Assembly: GCA_028673005.1 (NCBI GenBank)
Contig: CM054113.1
Span: forward strand, 169,987,337 to 170,051,336
Direction of reading: 5' to 3'
Length of the DNA: 64,000 nucleotides
DNA from: Tanypteryx hageni
Lineage: Eukaryota; Arthropoda; Insecta; Odonata; Petaluridae
The notes under the pieces were generated by a model. That model was not told the DNA's origin. It did not search any database and saw nothing but the letters and a program-made list of their open reading frames with translations. The position numbers were made by a program, and so were the translations under genes. This document shows, one piece after another, positions 45,600 through 58,439 of the stretch (its first letter is position 1; each line of letters opens with the position of its first letter).

Positions 45600-47145
45600 T
45601 TTGAGTATAATAGGTTAATATTGGTTGCAGATACCCCTAAATTCAAACAATTAAGTGTGGATGATGTTCATTATTTCTTGTATATGCATATCGGAAAAGG
45701 AGAGGATACATACGGGATACGTTTTGTTGGTATAGCTACATAAAATAATTGTTTGTACAAGAAAATATCACAAAAACAAACCTTTCGAGATCACTGTCAC
45801 GTACCGATAATCGTAAAAGTAGCTGTGGAGATAACATGCACAAAATATGAAAAAGCGAAGCTAATGTATGGATTAGAATGCGCAAAATGTTTCTTGTTAG
45901 GTTTTCGGAGAAATAATGGGCTTTCTCCTTAGTGAGAGATGCTCTCAAATCTCTGGAGTGTTTTCCTCGTTGTTAGCATTTCGAAACAAATTTTCTATTT
46001 TTATTTTACTATAAATTAAATTCAGTAAATATAAATTACATAAATATATAAATATAAACATAAATATGACTTGTAATTTTCAGTATTTAAATAGTATTCT
46101 TTCAAACGAGTGATAAGCTATCATCCATTGTGATAAGAAGTGCGACTTACTTGCGTTCTAAGAATACTTCAAGGCGGTCCCCGCCATACCATGAAAATTA
46201 CAATACGTGTTTACCAGTTCGGACAATACCTTTACCAATATTGATCCAGAGCATATACAAAGAAACACGGCCATAAACAGCTTTAAAGAAGCAGAAAGTA
46301 CAGCAGAAAGAGAAATGCAATAACCCCTGAAGACTTGATTGCTAGGTATCGTAGTGACCGCCGAAATTCCAACCCGTTACCTGCATTTACTCATGGACAT
46401 GGAATTGTGTATTTACATACATTTGCACATGCACATACGCAAGCACACGTATCCATTCATACACATGCAACACACACGAAAGCATGACGATGGTCTCTCC
46501 CTTGCCCCTCCTTTCGCATCAACTCTTCACTTCCCCCTTAACCCTCTTCACTTCCCTTTATATCGAGGGGTTTCATTTGAAAAGGTTTTCGATTCACAAC
46601 ACACTGAAAAGGCTCCATTGGCTGACATAGAAGTCGACGGTTACAATCTATTAAGGATATGGTTCGTGCGGGATATGTATATGAGCATATTTCCCACGCT
46701 TGTAACCTTATAGTTTGTAAGAAAAAAATAGAGACCACACTCCCTCTTACCTCCACCTCCTAACCCTTCGGTTCGGGGCAGTTCCTCTCGATATTTTAGA
46801 GAGCATGACGGCGACTCCCCCCAGTCTCCCACCCCATATCACGAATATGTAAACTCATCCCTTCCTCCACCCTCTCATCCTTCATATCTTATTCTTCTAA
46901 TCTACTTTTCTCTCGTCGACTTAACGCCCGGAAAGTTTTTTAAATAAATATCAACAAGCTATAAAGTTGGTTCTCACTGAGGTGTACCTACATGTAAGTG
47001 TGTGTAGTTTTCCTTATCCTCCCATAAACTCTCCTCCATTCCACTCTTTATCACCTTCTCCACCTTAAATTTCGCTTCTTCACACCTTCCTCTTCATCTA
47101 ATTGTAAGACAAGCTCTTTTAGTCAATATTACCTATTCTCCTCCG
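45600..47145. other. unique DNA, no gene seen
   Basis: The 124-residue plus-strand frame at 46339-46713 spans an ACACAT-rich repeat and shows no family signature. The rest is AT-rich with CT-rich pieces at 46,860-47,100. Confidence 0.4.
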
Positions 47146-47149
47146 GCCT

Positions 47150-47225
47150 TGGTAGAGCGGTTACTATGAGGGTTTCTGACTCTCATTGCTGGGGTCGCGA
47201 GTTGGAATTCTGCCATGGGTATGTC
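47150..47225 (+). repeat. tRNA-like SINE head
   Basis: GGCCTTGGTAGAGCGGTTA (A-box-like) is followed about 40 nt later by GGGTCGCGAGTTGGAATTC (B-box-like), with the spacing of a tRNA-derived SINE promoter. No cloverleaf, and no body shared with the 8513 family. Confidence 0.4.
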
Positions 47226-47589
47226 CTATTGATCATATTTGTTATAGTTGACATCCTCATTTTAAAAGCCCGTGAAGTGAAATGAAAATTTAGGATTAAT
47301 AATGATTTTGCAAAGAGCGAGACAAACGTTGGAACAAGTAATAAGGCGGGTGAAAAGAAGGGAGTGTACTTCCATATTTGGGACGGTTGGTCACCCTACT
47401 GTAAGTCAATATGAGTACAATACGAAGTATGGCGAAAAAAGTAGGACGAAAGATTGTGAAGAGAAGAGAAAGAGAGGGAGAGAACGAGGTGGAGAGGGTG
47501 CGAGGAGGGAAGTGACGCCGAAAGGAAACCGGCGATTGGAAGCCGGACAACTGGGCTCCTGTACGACTGGGCGCCAAAAATTTTGAAGG

Positions 47590-48190
47590 TAATCGGAATT
47601 AGAGAGACTACATTTTTGTGAGCCTGTATTTAAGACAGAGGAATTTCGGTTATCTGATTTTTTCAGGCGTTGTATTTTTAGGCACCAACGTTACATGCAG
47701 TGAATTTTTAGCACAATGAGCCGAGTGAATAAAAATTAACCAAATGCTATTATTTACAAATTATAGCATTTTTTAAGAACTAATTAATTAATTTGAGTTG
47801 AATACAAACAAGTGATAATATAAAAATTATTTTTTATAAATAGATTATATATAGATAATACCTTTAAACCCATTAAGTTTATTTTATTTACAATGACTTA
47901 GATTACATTATTTACAATATATACATTGAACTTCGGTAAAGCTCGAAATCTTTCTAGTTCTGCCAAAGGACTTTGGTTACAGATGTTATAACTCTTGACT
48001 TTGTTGTTCTCTAGTTCTGAGATCTCTATCCCATCTCACTCGAGTAAGCGTGATTTGACCAGAGTTAATTCAATATACAACTTAGAATCAAATTTTAAAT
48101 GGAGCATCTTAATTCCCTGTTTATATATTCATGCTTCCCCCAGTTAAACCTTACTATCGTTGGTCAAGGGTGTAAATTCAGAAATTATTT
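47590..48190. other. AT-rich unique DNA, no gene seen
   Basis: No recognised feature. Confidence 0.45.
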
Positions 48191-48199
48191 CTTGTTTTC

Positions 48200-48560
48200 C
48201 ATATGACGACGAATTATTTTATCATCAAAAAATTTAAAATTTTCGTGTTCAAAAGAAATTGGTGCATGAAATCGACGCGCATTTCAAAATTGACTGTAGG
48301 AAAATAAATTTTCATTCTTTTAGTCATTCTTCGGTTTAAGTTCCAAGGTTATTTTCAGTAGTTTTAAAGTGCGAGTGAAAAATATGCTGCACAATTCCCA
48401 TAAGATAGAAATGGAAGAATTAAACGGTCCAGAAATCAAACTCGGGTCGTGATACAACACGTAAATTACTCTTTAGGTGTTGGTCTAGTTAAAACTGAAA
48501 GAATGGTTAAAATATATTCAGCCGTTTTTGAGTTATACGATGTTCTAAGGAATTTGAACA
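48200..48560. repeat. diverged Helitron/DINE-like body fragment
   Basis: Phrases such as GACTGTAGGAAAATAAATTT and the TTTTGAGTTATACG phrase at about 48,529 recall the 36,180-36,830 segment and DINE-type Helitron bodies in insects. Ends not identified. Confidence 0.35.
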
Positions 48561-48564
48561 CAAG

Positions 48565-49780
48565 AGCATAAATAGAAAAATTATCAAATAGAAGTTCAAA
48601 TATAAGTTATTTGCTTTTACTCGAATGAACTAGAATTTGCTAATTTTCAAAAATTTCCTGTATTAAATGCTTAAAATATTGTTAATAAAACCGTGCTTAT
48701 ACTAAATTCTTTTAGTATATACTTTCCATTTTTAGGTAAGGTTAGGGAATTACTAAAAAATTTTCAGAACATTACTTAAGTTTGTCAAACTGAGTCTGCT
48801 TTTTTGCCATTGGCACGTCAGCCCCTTGTGCAACTCTTGCATAAATTGTAGCCGGTAAGAGTGACCGGAGAAAAATAACGTGTCGCTCCTTTAACAGTAC
48901 ATAGACAACTAACTACAGAAAGCACTGCTAAGAGAGGAGGGAGCGTGTTTGAACATGAATAGCGTTAGACATCTTTCGGAAACGTGAGAGTCAAAATGAC
49001 CATTCTAGGGTAAAAAAATTTCAGTTTCACAGAAGAAAATGTCGGGCGTATTTAAAATATTTTTCTAGACAAAATCAAGAGAAACAATTTGTTTTAAGTT
49101 AAGGTAAATTAAATCAATTATTTTTTTAAATATTTCCTAAACTTTATAATGAAACAACCACAATTATCACTTGTTTTTAAAAGTAAACAAAAACAACAAG
49201 AGGGGGGAGGGGAAGAATTGGAGAGGATCTTACATAAGGCGTTTTTTCTGTAACAAACTTTAGATACATATTTTTACGTAAAATAAGTATTTAATTTATT
49301 CAATATATTTAAACCTAATCACTAATCATAACTAGGCAAAGACGTTAACAAGTCGAGCACAAGTTAAGATAAGCTTATTCTGAAAAATTAGTACTCTATC
49401 TTTAATATTTTTTGAGATATAATGGTCAAAGTCTGATTGATAGAAAGACAAAATATGCACATTTGCTCGGTATTCACGAAATTTCTTAAAACAATACTAA
49501 ATGCTTATAAGAGTAAACTTTTATTCACTGGGAATAGAGCGAATGCTTTTAGTATTTGCTTATTATTTTAGCAAATATTTTTACTGTTTTCTTTAATCAT
49601 TTGCTAAGTTTCTATTCATTTATTCATTAATTATTTGTGCCAGATTTTATCAAACTAGCCCTGCCCAACGCAAGCCAACCCAATCGCTCTTTTTTTTCGT
49701 GTAAACACGTGCAAAAACAAACGTACGCGTAAAAAAATTCAGCTCCCTAATAAATTTGCGTTAACAATTGATCCCTGTAT
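48565..49780. other. AT-rich unique DNA, no gene seen
   Basis: No recognised feature. Confidence 0.5.
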
Positions 49781-49786
49781 ATACAT

Positions 49787-49907
<121 letters not shown>

Positions 49908-50109
49908 TCTCATTTATCGCTGAAGAAGGGCATAGGCCCGATAAGCTTGCGTGTTTTTTGTTTTTGTGTTCGTGTGTTCAACGTGTCTCTTCGACGCCCC
50001 CAGCAGCCTGCCAACTTGGTCTCCGACTTGGTAAGTGTCCGCTGGGCTTCCTTCAACACCTTGTTGCCACCCTCATCACTACCGTTTCATTTCCTTAATT
50101 CATTTCCTT

Positions 50110-52260
50110 AATTTATATATATATTAGTAATAAATCGGCGCCGCCCAAACGTCCTGCTCCCGATGTGAGGAATTGGAGGTGAGCGTGAGGAAAGACATGC
50201 ATTGGGTATGAGGAGAAGTACTTAAGTAACGTCATCCTTTTAATTAGGAAGAAGGAAGGATCGTCTTCATTGAGGCGCTGATTTCATAGTTCAAGCGGTC
50301 GTACGCGAAAAAGTGCACCACATTTGTTCATAGTTTTTGTATGCATTAAGTTAGGAGCAATGCTATTGCCACCTGAGATAAATAAAACTTATAATAGCCC
50401 AATTTTCACTATAAAACATCGCCAGTTAACTCCTGCGCCAAAAATTAGGGATTATGGCATCAAAATAACTGAAAATTGACTTACACCATATTTTATTGGT
50501 GCATCAAGGGGCCCAGGTCACTTTTTTTTCAGGTTGCAATGGCAATGCAATTTCCTTATAAACTGTTAATGCCTATCCGTCTCACTTGTGTCTTACGCGT
50601 TTGTGTATATGTTTGAAGAGAACGCTTTCAAATTATCGCTTTAATGAGAATAGTTCTTACCCAAAGCTTCTGCCGGAAAGGTTAATTTCGGTTAAAAAAA
50701 TACCGGTACTTTACCTCGGAAGCGTGCTTACATAGGCACCATGCCATATAAATTAGATAAAAAGGGAATTTAGAGGTGGCCAACGCATCGTATATTTCCT
50801 CCCTTCGCGAAGAACCACCTCATAAAGTACACAGTTCGCACTAAAACTATCCGCCGTATAACTCAAAAACAAAATACCTAGTGTCGCCGAAAAAATAGAA
50901 GTCAAACACAAAGTTACCGCTGTTCTGAGAAAAGCGTTCTGTCTAGTTTTATGTGGGTAGCAAATTTCATAAATCTCTCTGGTCTTGCATCCGATGGGAA
51001 AAAAGTTTTTACAACAATGCTTTCCACTTTACACGTTACACTTACAGAGAACGTTGGCATCGCTTTAGTGCGCCCACTCCTGGCATCGGCAATACCTTCT
51101 CTATCTTTCCCTCTCTCCCTCCTCCCCACTGCAGCCGTCTTCCTCCACCCCCCGCCTTAGAGGACATGGCAGCGAATATTGAGGGAATTAGGGTTTTACA
51201 TACGAATGCGAATCACGTTCAATCGCGCACTTGAAGGCAAAGAAAGGAAATGTTTTCATTTACATTATTGCCTTATAAGACGCCATAAACGTGTGGCATG
51301 GAACGTCGCTGAATCATATGCACATTCTAATTGAAATTTATTTTGGACTGTTTTACTACATAAGATAAAATACTACATATACCTTGATTCGAGCTATAAT
51401 TTTGTCGCGTTTTGTTTTATTATTATTATCTAAAATATATGCTAGGCTAGGCTATCAGACAGGTAGCAACACAAGATTGCATGTACAATGTAACAGAAAA
51501 TGGAATGTTAAAACTTTTACATGCATACACATAACTCATGCACAACGCATGTAGTTGAGAGTTTTCCAGGTAGACTATAGCGGCCATAGGCCACATAGGG
51601 TTCCCCTTATTGTTCGCCATACAAAGTGATTCTCTATTTTTTCCAACTACGTTGTCTAATTTGTGGGAAAATTTACTTATGAGATAATAACCATAAGTTT
51701 ATTCTGAAATTTAATGAGATTTTTCAGGGGGGAGTACCTCAGGTAAAATATTCCATTCACTTGCTCCTCTATGTATGAATGATTATTTCCCTACATTCGC
51801 TTTGCACGTCATTAATCTTAATTTCGTGACCTTTTCCCCCGGCATAATCTAGTTTATTAATGCTTATTCGCAAATAAACTCATTCAGGGTCATCTCTCCT
51901 TGCTCGATATATTCCACCTAATTTGTTTATTCTTCTTCCAAACTCCCAACCTAAGCTATTCAACATCTCGGTTACATTATCCTGTCTCTATAGGCCATAC
52001 CAAACCACTTTTCTCTGAAATATTTCTATTTTTCACGTTTTCTGTCCCATCAAATTTTTATACATTTTTGAGCATTATAATATGGGTTTCACTCATAGAA
52101 TACATTCAATATTCAGGCTCACAAGAAACACGCGGTACAATCATGCCACTCAAAAACTCAAGAAATTCAAAACTGCTAAAATTTTCCAAGAGCTTTCTTT
52201 TAAACTCAATTAATTCTACACTTAATAGACTCCTAACCAAAGGTTCTCAAAATCTTAAAT
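50110..52260. other. unique DNA, no gene supported
   Basis: The 170-residue plus frame at 51900-52412 reads through the left end of a hAT MITE, has no family signature and is Phe/Ser/Leu-rich. Overlapping frames at 50,950-51,230 are CT-rich artefacts. Confidence 0.45.
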
Positions 52261-52269
52261 ATGCTGGAC

Positions 52270-52568
52270 TAGGGGTCGGAAACGTATTGCATGCGTGCCA
52301 AAAGGTGGCGCGCGAAGAGATTTTACATGGCACAATATTTCTGATAAGAATTGTAAAAAGTATGTATTTTCAGAGGAATTTACTTTTATTTCAACTGTAT
52401 TTCATACTGTAATGATAAAGAATTATATTCACGCTAGCTCACAGTATAATAATCACTTTTCGTAAGCGATGTGGACAAAATAAATTTAAGGGTGGAGCGC
52501 GCGGAGGACCACAGATTATGAATATCGATCAAGAGTGGCACTCGACAGAGAAACGTGGCAGACCCCTG
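52270..52568. mobile_element. hAT MITE, 299 bp
   Basis: The ends are TAGGGGTCGGAAACG and (inward) CAGGGGTCTGCCACG. The target duplication is TGCTGGAC (52262-52269) versus TGCTAGAA (52569-52576), 6 of 8 matching. The interior has GGTGGCGCGCG and GGAGCGCGCGG. No coding. Confidence 0.8.
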
Positions 52569-52859
52569 TGCTAGAATAACAAGAGACATGAGATTATCAG
52601 TCTCACTCTATGATTCCTCTAAACTAACTTCGCTGCTACTCGACTCTAGGATCACTCTGAGAACTATTTTCATTCCAACTTCCCATTCTATTCCCTCCTT
52701 CTACTCTCCATCTTTCCCCTCCCAAAAACCTATCTCCTAACTCCCCATTACTCCGAATCCTCCCTACAACCGCTGGTCAGCGTCGTCCATATTAGGCGCA
52801 GGTCGCCTTTTGGCTCACGTGGGAAATCAACCGAAGAACACAATCTGGGCGACACGGGA

Positions 52860-53270
52860 GTCAGTTAGGGGTTGAGTGACAATGAAAAAGGGAAAAAGGG
52901 GTGTGCAACGGGTGTAGATGGGGATTGAGGGAGAGAGATGGGAAGCAGGGGTAGAAATGGGGATGGGAAATAATGTGGCGGAGGTGGGGTCGGAGAGGAA
53001 GAAAAAGAGGAAAGGGAGGAGGTGGAGAATTTGGGGTGGATGAGTAGAGACAAGAAAAGAGAGGGAGGGAAAAGGAGCTACATATAAAGGGAAAGGTGGA
53101 GGAGAGAGAGAGAGAGGCAGGGCAAGGACGAGGAGAGGTGGATAGAGAGGAAGAATTTGGGAAATGGAATGAGATAAGAGAAAATGAAGGAAGAGGATCT
53201 GAGAGCAAGAGGGATGGGAATATGGAAAGAAGTGGAGGGAAGAGAGCAAAAAGGCGAGGAAGTTAGAGAA
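52860..53270. repeat. polypurine tract, 400 bp
   Basis: GGAGG/GAGAGA-rich plus strand, the source of four overlapping Ser/Leu/Pro minus-strand frames. No gene. Confidence 0.8.
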
Positions 53271-53666
53271 AGGGGTGTGAGGGTCGGTGAAGCACATGCC
53301 GAAGGGAGATTGGAAGGAATTAGCACACGGGAGCGCGATTTGGGTGCCCCTCGCAACTTACCTCCTCCCCTTTCGACCTCTCTACCCCTACCTCACTTCC
53401 TCCTCTACCCGAAGAGACCAGAATGAGAAAAATCTCGTCATTAACTGAGAAAAAACGACAGGGGAAAATGTTATCATTTCTTTTTCTACGGATTTTTCAA
53501 TGCGAAAGCTTTTTCTCTCTCTCTTTCTAACCTTATTTCTCTCCTCTCGAGGAATTTACGGACCTTCTGGTAGAACTTTAAAAAATAAATAAAGTAATAC
53601 TCTACGGAATTGGCGAAATTTAATCCGGGAATATTTTTTTATTGTCTTAATAAAGTCAACGAAAAA

Positions 53667-53807
53667 AATATTAAACTATAAATTTCTACTGAAAATACAT
53701 CGCTTTCGTAGTTATCACTGCATCTTATCACCTGATGACGCAGTAATAACTGTGAAACCGGTCTTCAACAAATATATTTTCAGTGCAATTTTATAAAGTT
53801 TAATATT
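53667..53807. repeat. inverted repeat with Penelope-like terminal signature
   Basis: Arms at 53,667-53,697 and 53,775-53,807 are inverted copies (AATATTAAACT…ACTGAAAATA). Between them lies CACCTGATGACGCAGTAATA…GTGAAACCGGTC, a phrase typical of the terminal region of arthropod Penelope-like elements. No coding is nearby, so this is a solo end. Family call is from recall and tentative. Confidence 0.5.
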
Positions 53808-53809
53808 CT

Positions 53810-55015
53810 TCGGTGACATGGCTTTCCACAAAGTTATGCCTTATTTAACTCATTCTTAATAAGTCTCATGAAAATAGTTTCGTAACTAGTTGTAACCGGA
53901 GTCAGTATTTCGATTTGCTTCGATTTTTTAAGTTTAGCTATGTAATTTACTTATTTGATTGTGGAAATAAAAGAAACGCTCATGCATAAATTCCTGAACA
54001 TTCGCGGTTTTGATTGTTCGCGGGGGTTTCTGTGTACATCGATTTGACATATGCTGCATTTAAACTTGAATATTCATGGGTTTTACCGGTGGCGTCCTCC
54101 ACAATCATACTTAACTCTTAATTGCATTTTATTACAGACATGGTACGTGGATTTTGAGAAAGCTATGAATATACGATTCGATTAAGATATTAAAATCTAA
54201 ATGTAGCATAGTTGCAACATTCATGTTGCATTATAGTAAACGTCGTTGCTATCAAATGTCTAATACATCAATAAATGCGTTAATAAGTATTTAAAAAGAA
54301 CCAACTTCAGCTGTTCTTGTGCGTTTTGTGGTGACATTTATTATAGTTTTAAGTGATTTTGTTCTTCAAAATCAATATTTCCTGATTAATTAGAGGTAAG
54401 TGAAAGACGTAAACAGTAATGTAAAACATAGTTAACATTATGTAGCTCGAATGACGAAAAATAGCACATCCAATTCATTAGAAAAAGGATAAATAAATAA
54501 ATTAAAATTCGCGAAAGATTTTTTTGTTTTGCATAACAAAGAACGCATACAAAACATTTTGGGGGAAAAAAATCGTCCTGTAAAAGGTTAAGTTTATCCT
54601 TACAAAGTTAATACAACTTGCTAAAGAGCTCCTTTTTCAGATTTCCATCCTTTTTGCAAGTCGTTCATTTCTCGCTCATTTCCTCCCATCGTTCGGTCTT
54701 TGGGGTCCGAGAGCGATGGCGAGGGTGAGGAGTTTGGTTTGTCAAATGGAGTCGAGAAGAGGAAGAAAAGGGGAAGCTGGGGAGGAAGGGGATGGATAAT
54801 TACGGAGATAATAAATTTCCTCCCTGTTACCGCTCGCTTAACAACGTTTGGCGGTTTATTCGAAAGCGGAGGGAGGATGGGAACGGTAAGTGTAGAATGA
54901 GTGGAGTCCCGCTCTTAGTTTTAATTAAAGCATAACATATCGCCTGCAAAAAGCATTCCGTCACTATATTTTTCCCAATTCCCGAACAACAGCGGTTGTT
55001 GCTGTTGTCGTCGGT
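53810..55015. other. AT-rich unique DNA, no gene seen
   Basis: AATTAGAGGTAAGTG at about 54,390 looks like a splice donor but no linked exon could be found. A purine patch lies at 54,705-54,800. Confidence 0.4.
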
Positions 55016-55019
55016 GCGC

Positions 55020-55460
55020 GCGAGAGGTTGCGGAGGAGGAAAGAGGTGGAGGAGTGGAGGAAGGGAGGAGGGGGAGAGTAGGAAGGAGGAAGAGTGAGTG
55101 AGACATCCATTTAATGCGCAAAACGCAAAAACAAAACGCGCGGAAAAAATGAATGAGAAAGTAAGTCACGGGTAGAAAGAGAGGGAGGGAGGAAAAAGGA
55201 TGACAAAGTTTATTAACGCCATTTCCTAATTGCCGCGTGAGTTGTTGGCTCTATCAATCTTCATTGGCGCTGGTAACGAAGATCGTTTGTGCTCGCACGG
55301 AGACGGAGTTTCCGGGAAATTAATGTTGATGGCGCTAAATCGTATTAGCACTCCGTCATCAGCGAAACTTATGTTTTATAAGCGTCCAGGATTTAGCGGA
55401 TAAGAGTCTCCGTTTAAAATGGACACGTTTATATTTTTGTTTCCATCCAAATTGTCCGAC
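55020..55460. promoter_or_regulatory. GA-rich tract plus complex unique block, candidate cis element
   Basis: A GGAGGA/GAGTGAG tract (55,020-55,200) is followed by unusually complex unique sequence. That block has ACGCCATTTCC (55,215), CATTGGCGCTGG (55,262) and TTGATGGCGCTAAAT (55,326; CTCF- and PHO-like cores). The composition resembles insect PRE/insulator DNA, but function is inferred only. Confidence 0.3.
55329..55337 (+). promoter_or_regulatory. CTCF/PHO-like motif match
   Basis: ATGGCGCTA with upstream TTG. One base differs from the AGATGGCGC core seen elsewhere. The complement GCCAT is also the PHO core. Confidence 0.2.
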
Positions 55461-55736
55461 GGCGGTTTGCACCAAAAAAATTAAAAAAGCCTTCGCCCCT
55501 TCCTTTCTAACCACTTAATTGCTATATCTAACTGTATTTGTGGGAGGATATACATATGAACGCCACTTTATAGGTTTCCTTTTTTTCGAGAGATATTCGT
55601 GTAGTGTCTCTGGTTTTTTTATCGAGAGCAATTTTTTATATTGGTCTGCGGGAGAAAACAACGTGGAATTCCTTCAATCCTTTTTATATCAGTTATCTAA
55701 AGCAATTTTTGTTGACAATGGTAAATTCCGAACATA

Positions 55737-55780
55737 CATTATATATATATATATATTTATATACCTATATATATATATAA
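55737..55780. repeat. (TA)n microsatellite, interrupted
   Basis: Two TA runs separated by TTTATATACC. Produces the IYIYI segment of a 120-residue artefactual frame. Confidence 0.85.
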
Positions 55781-56317
55781 TGTATGTGTCTCTCTGTTTA
55801 GTAAATTTAATTAGTCTATGTATATTATACATGGAAAAACTCTATAATGAAAATGATTTTATCAATCATCTAAATAACTGAAAAAGTAAAATAAATATTT
55901 TATACATACCTTTCTATAATTTTAGACGATAAAATTCGCATTAAACTTAACATAATTAAATATGAATTCGCTCAAATGGAGCAAATATGTGCTCTTAAGA
56001 TTAAATAAAATACATTGGCAATCATGATATGCTTTTTAGTCTCCAATTTATTATCAAATATTACCATCCCAATTGTTTGAACACGGCAAACCTTTTGATT
56101 TAGGCATCAAAGGGATATATCATTTAAGATTTTAATAAACTATTTTGAAACTGCTTATCGTTCATTGGACGTCGAGAAGATTAAGAACTACAAAACACTT
56201 GAAGTGGAATCTCATTAACAATAAAGCTTACATTCGATAAATAATTTCCATTCGATAGCATCATGCGAGCCAGGTTATAAAATAACCGATGGATGAAAAT
56301 AATTTTATCGTCTATGT

Positions 56318-56789
56318 CAGGGATCTCAAACTCGCGGCCCTCGTGTCTCATTTCTGCGGCCCGCGAAGTAAGCTAGCTTACACTAGGCGGCCAAAACTCA
56401 AATGTATTTCTTGTAAAATATTTCACGCAAATCTAAGAAATTTAAGAAGTATGTTCAATCAGCACTTTTAAGATATACAGAGTTTATTGCTCATTCAGAT
56501 TTATAAAAATTCTGCACAGGTGGGGTATTAACAATGAGTATAATCTTCCTGCTGCTAGTGTGCGTTTTTCGTGTAAAAAGAACCTAATGCACGACGTCGA
56601 AACTATCATTTTTGTAATGAATGGGTTTAAGGCCGAATCATAGGGTTGGGGCGATTTCTTCCTTGGGGAAGGGGAGAATGAATGCCCAACGAATATGAAT
56701 CGGTGTGATGACTGGAAAAGTATGCGGTCTGCCGGTTTGGTGGAGGGTCTTCATGTGGCCCGTGCGCCGATGTGAATTAAATATCCCTG
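56318..56789. mobile_element. hAT MITE, 472 bp
   Basis: The ends are CAGGGATCTCAAACTCG and (inward) CAGGGATATTTAATTCA. The target duplication is GTCTATGT (56310-56317) versus GTCTATCT (56790-56797), 7 of 8 matching. Subterminal GCGGCCC and TGTGGCCCG phrases are typical of this hAT group. No transposase. Confidence 0.85.
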
Positions 56790-56799
56790 GTCTATCTAT

Positions 56800-58190
56800 T
56801 GGAAGCGCAATCCAGTATATCGTTTCCTATTCATTGCGAATCATCTTAGGATAAATTATCATATAATCTTTCACATAAGTTGTTCTATGACTTTAAAACG
56901 TACTTATTTACTCATTCCAAATCTTTCGTAGACATTTGTTTACAGAGTTAATTTTAAATATCACTACTTTCCCACGATCTAGGTAAGAGTACTACATGTT
57001 CAATATTTTATAAGATATACAAAGCTCTTTCATTACTCGTAAGAGTGTTTTGTTTTACCATAGAATTTTTAGAAGGCATCGATCGTAGGTTGATCGTAGT
57101 CGGATAACTTCGAGGCGAGCGACCTGTCAGTCACCTTCCGGTGCAAGATGAATGAACGAACGGATGAACGAGTGATGGGGGAGTGGATCTCCTGAAGATG
57201 AAGCCCCGTTGTACGATACAAAGCAAAGGGGAACGCTGCGCCATCATCGCATCAATAGATAGATCCACAAGAGTCAAAAGACGGAAGCAGGAGCATAAAC
57301 ACAATATGTCACAGAACTAATAGCAGAGGGCAATTGGATAAGCCCTCATAACTTATCCGGTGTGCTTGAAACGTAAATAGCGAAATAAGTAAGGGAAGAA
57401 TAGAAGTAATCTCCTTGACGAAAAAACGGAATCTTTTACACAGTAATGGCCGCATTTTCATAAAGGCGAAGTTTGACAAACATATCAGAATGTAATTTAA
57501 CCAATTACTTTCATTTGTTATGTCGACATTTATAAAGAATTTTTCTTAGAAAAAAGCTTCCCTTTACTATATATAGACTATATATATCTATTACAGTAAC
57601 TACAGCATAAGTTTTCTTACGTTATATATATAATTTCTTTCCCTAAATATTATTCATACAAGCTTATCGCTAAATTATGAAATGAAAGATTTAATAATAT
57701 CGACTATAGTGTTTTCCGTATTACAATCCTGACTTTTTTTATTTAAATGAAAATTAAAACTTCTGTTTGAATGTGCACTTCGTGCGAGTTCTATCTTCAT
57801 GCGTAATTTTTTGCTATAACGTTGAAAACTACAATCATTCGCACCATGCCGACGTATATTCTCATCTCCATGCAGTTATTCAGTCACAACTCCTCCAAAG
57901 TCGATCCTCCGCCGACACAAAACACGAATTAAAACATTTCGATAGAAGTTTCCAAGTTCGAGTGAGCCAAAACCGCGACAGTTAACCCGAGTCACGGGCG
58001 AGCAAGGAGATATAGAGAGAGCTTCGAATCGCCTTCGAAGCGGTACGCCATTTCAGAAAACCCCCCACAAGATCGCGTGTGTTGAAGTGGAAGGCGTAAT
58101 CGCGCATGCGCGTGGATTTCCGCGTCCAACGGGTGGGTGGATTCCGACGTGGATGACGAGAGGGATATAGGGTCCGAATGGAAATGTGGA
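56800..58190. other. unique DNA, no gene seen
   Basis: TATATAGACTATATATATC at 57,570-57,590 is a short palindrome-like run. No exon supported. Confidence 0.45.
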
Positions 58191-58204
58191 AAGGGAGGAG
58201 AGAG

Positions 58205-58325
58205 GGAAAGGGGAGAGAGAGGGGGAGAGAAAGTGGGGGAGAGAGAGGGGGAGAGAAAGTGGGGGAGAGAGAGGGGGAGAGAAAGTGGGGGAGAGAGAGG
58301 GGGAGAGAAAGTGGGAGAGAGAGAG
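58205..58325. repeat. 26-bp purine minisatellite, about 4.5 units
   Basis: Unit GGGGGAGAGAGAGGGGGAGA plus GAAAGT. The AAGT phrase recurs at 58,231, 58,257, 58,283 and 58,309, an exact 26-base period. All three frames stay open because the unit lacks stops. Not a gene. Confidence 0.95.
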
Positions 58326-58439
58326 GGTGGAGGGGAAGCGGCGGAGCGAAATGGGAGGATTTGGTGGTAATTTGCTTAATGGCACTGCATTATTACTCCG
58401 GAGTGTTGTGTGCAATGGTGGGGTAGAGACAGACAGAAG

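Noticed and set aside
51900..52412. 170-residue plus-strand frame
   Set aside because: It runs through the left end of a hAT MITE and has no family signature.
54385..54400. Consensus-like splice donor AGAGGTAAGTG
   Set aside because: No upstream coding frame or matching acceptor could be linked to it.
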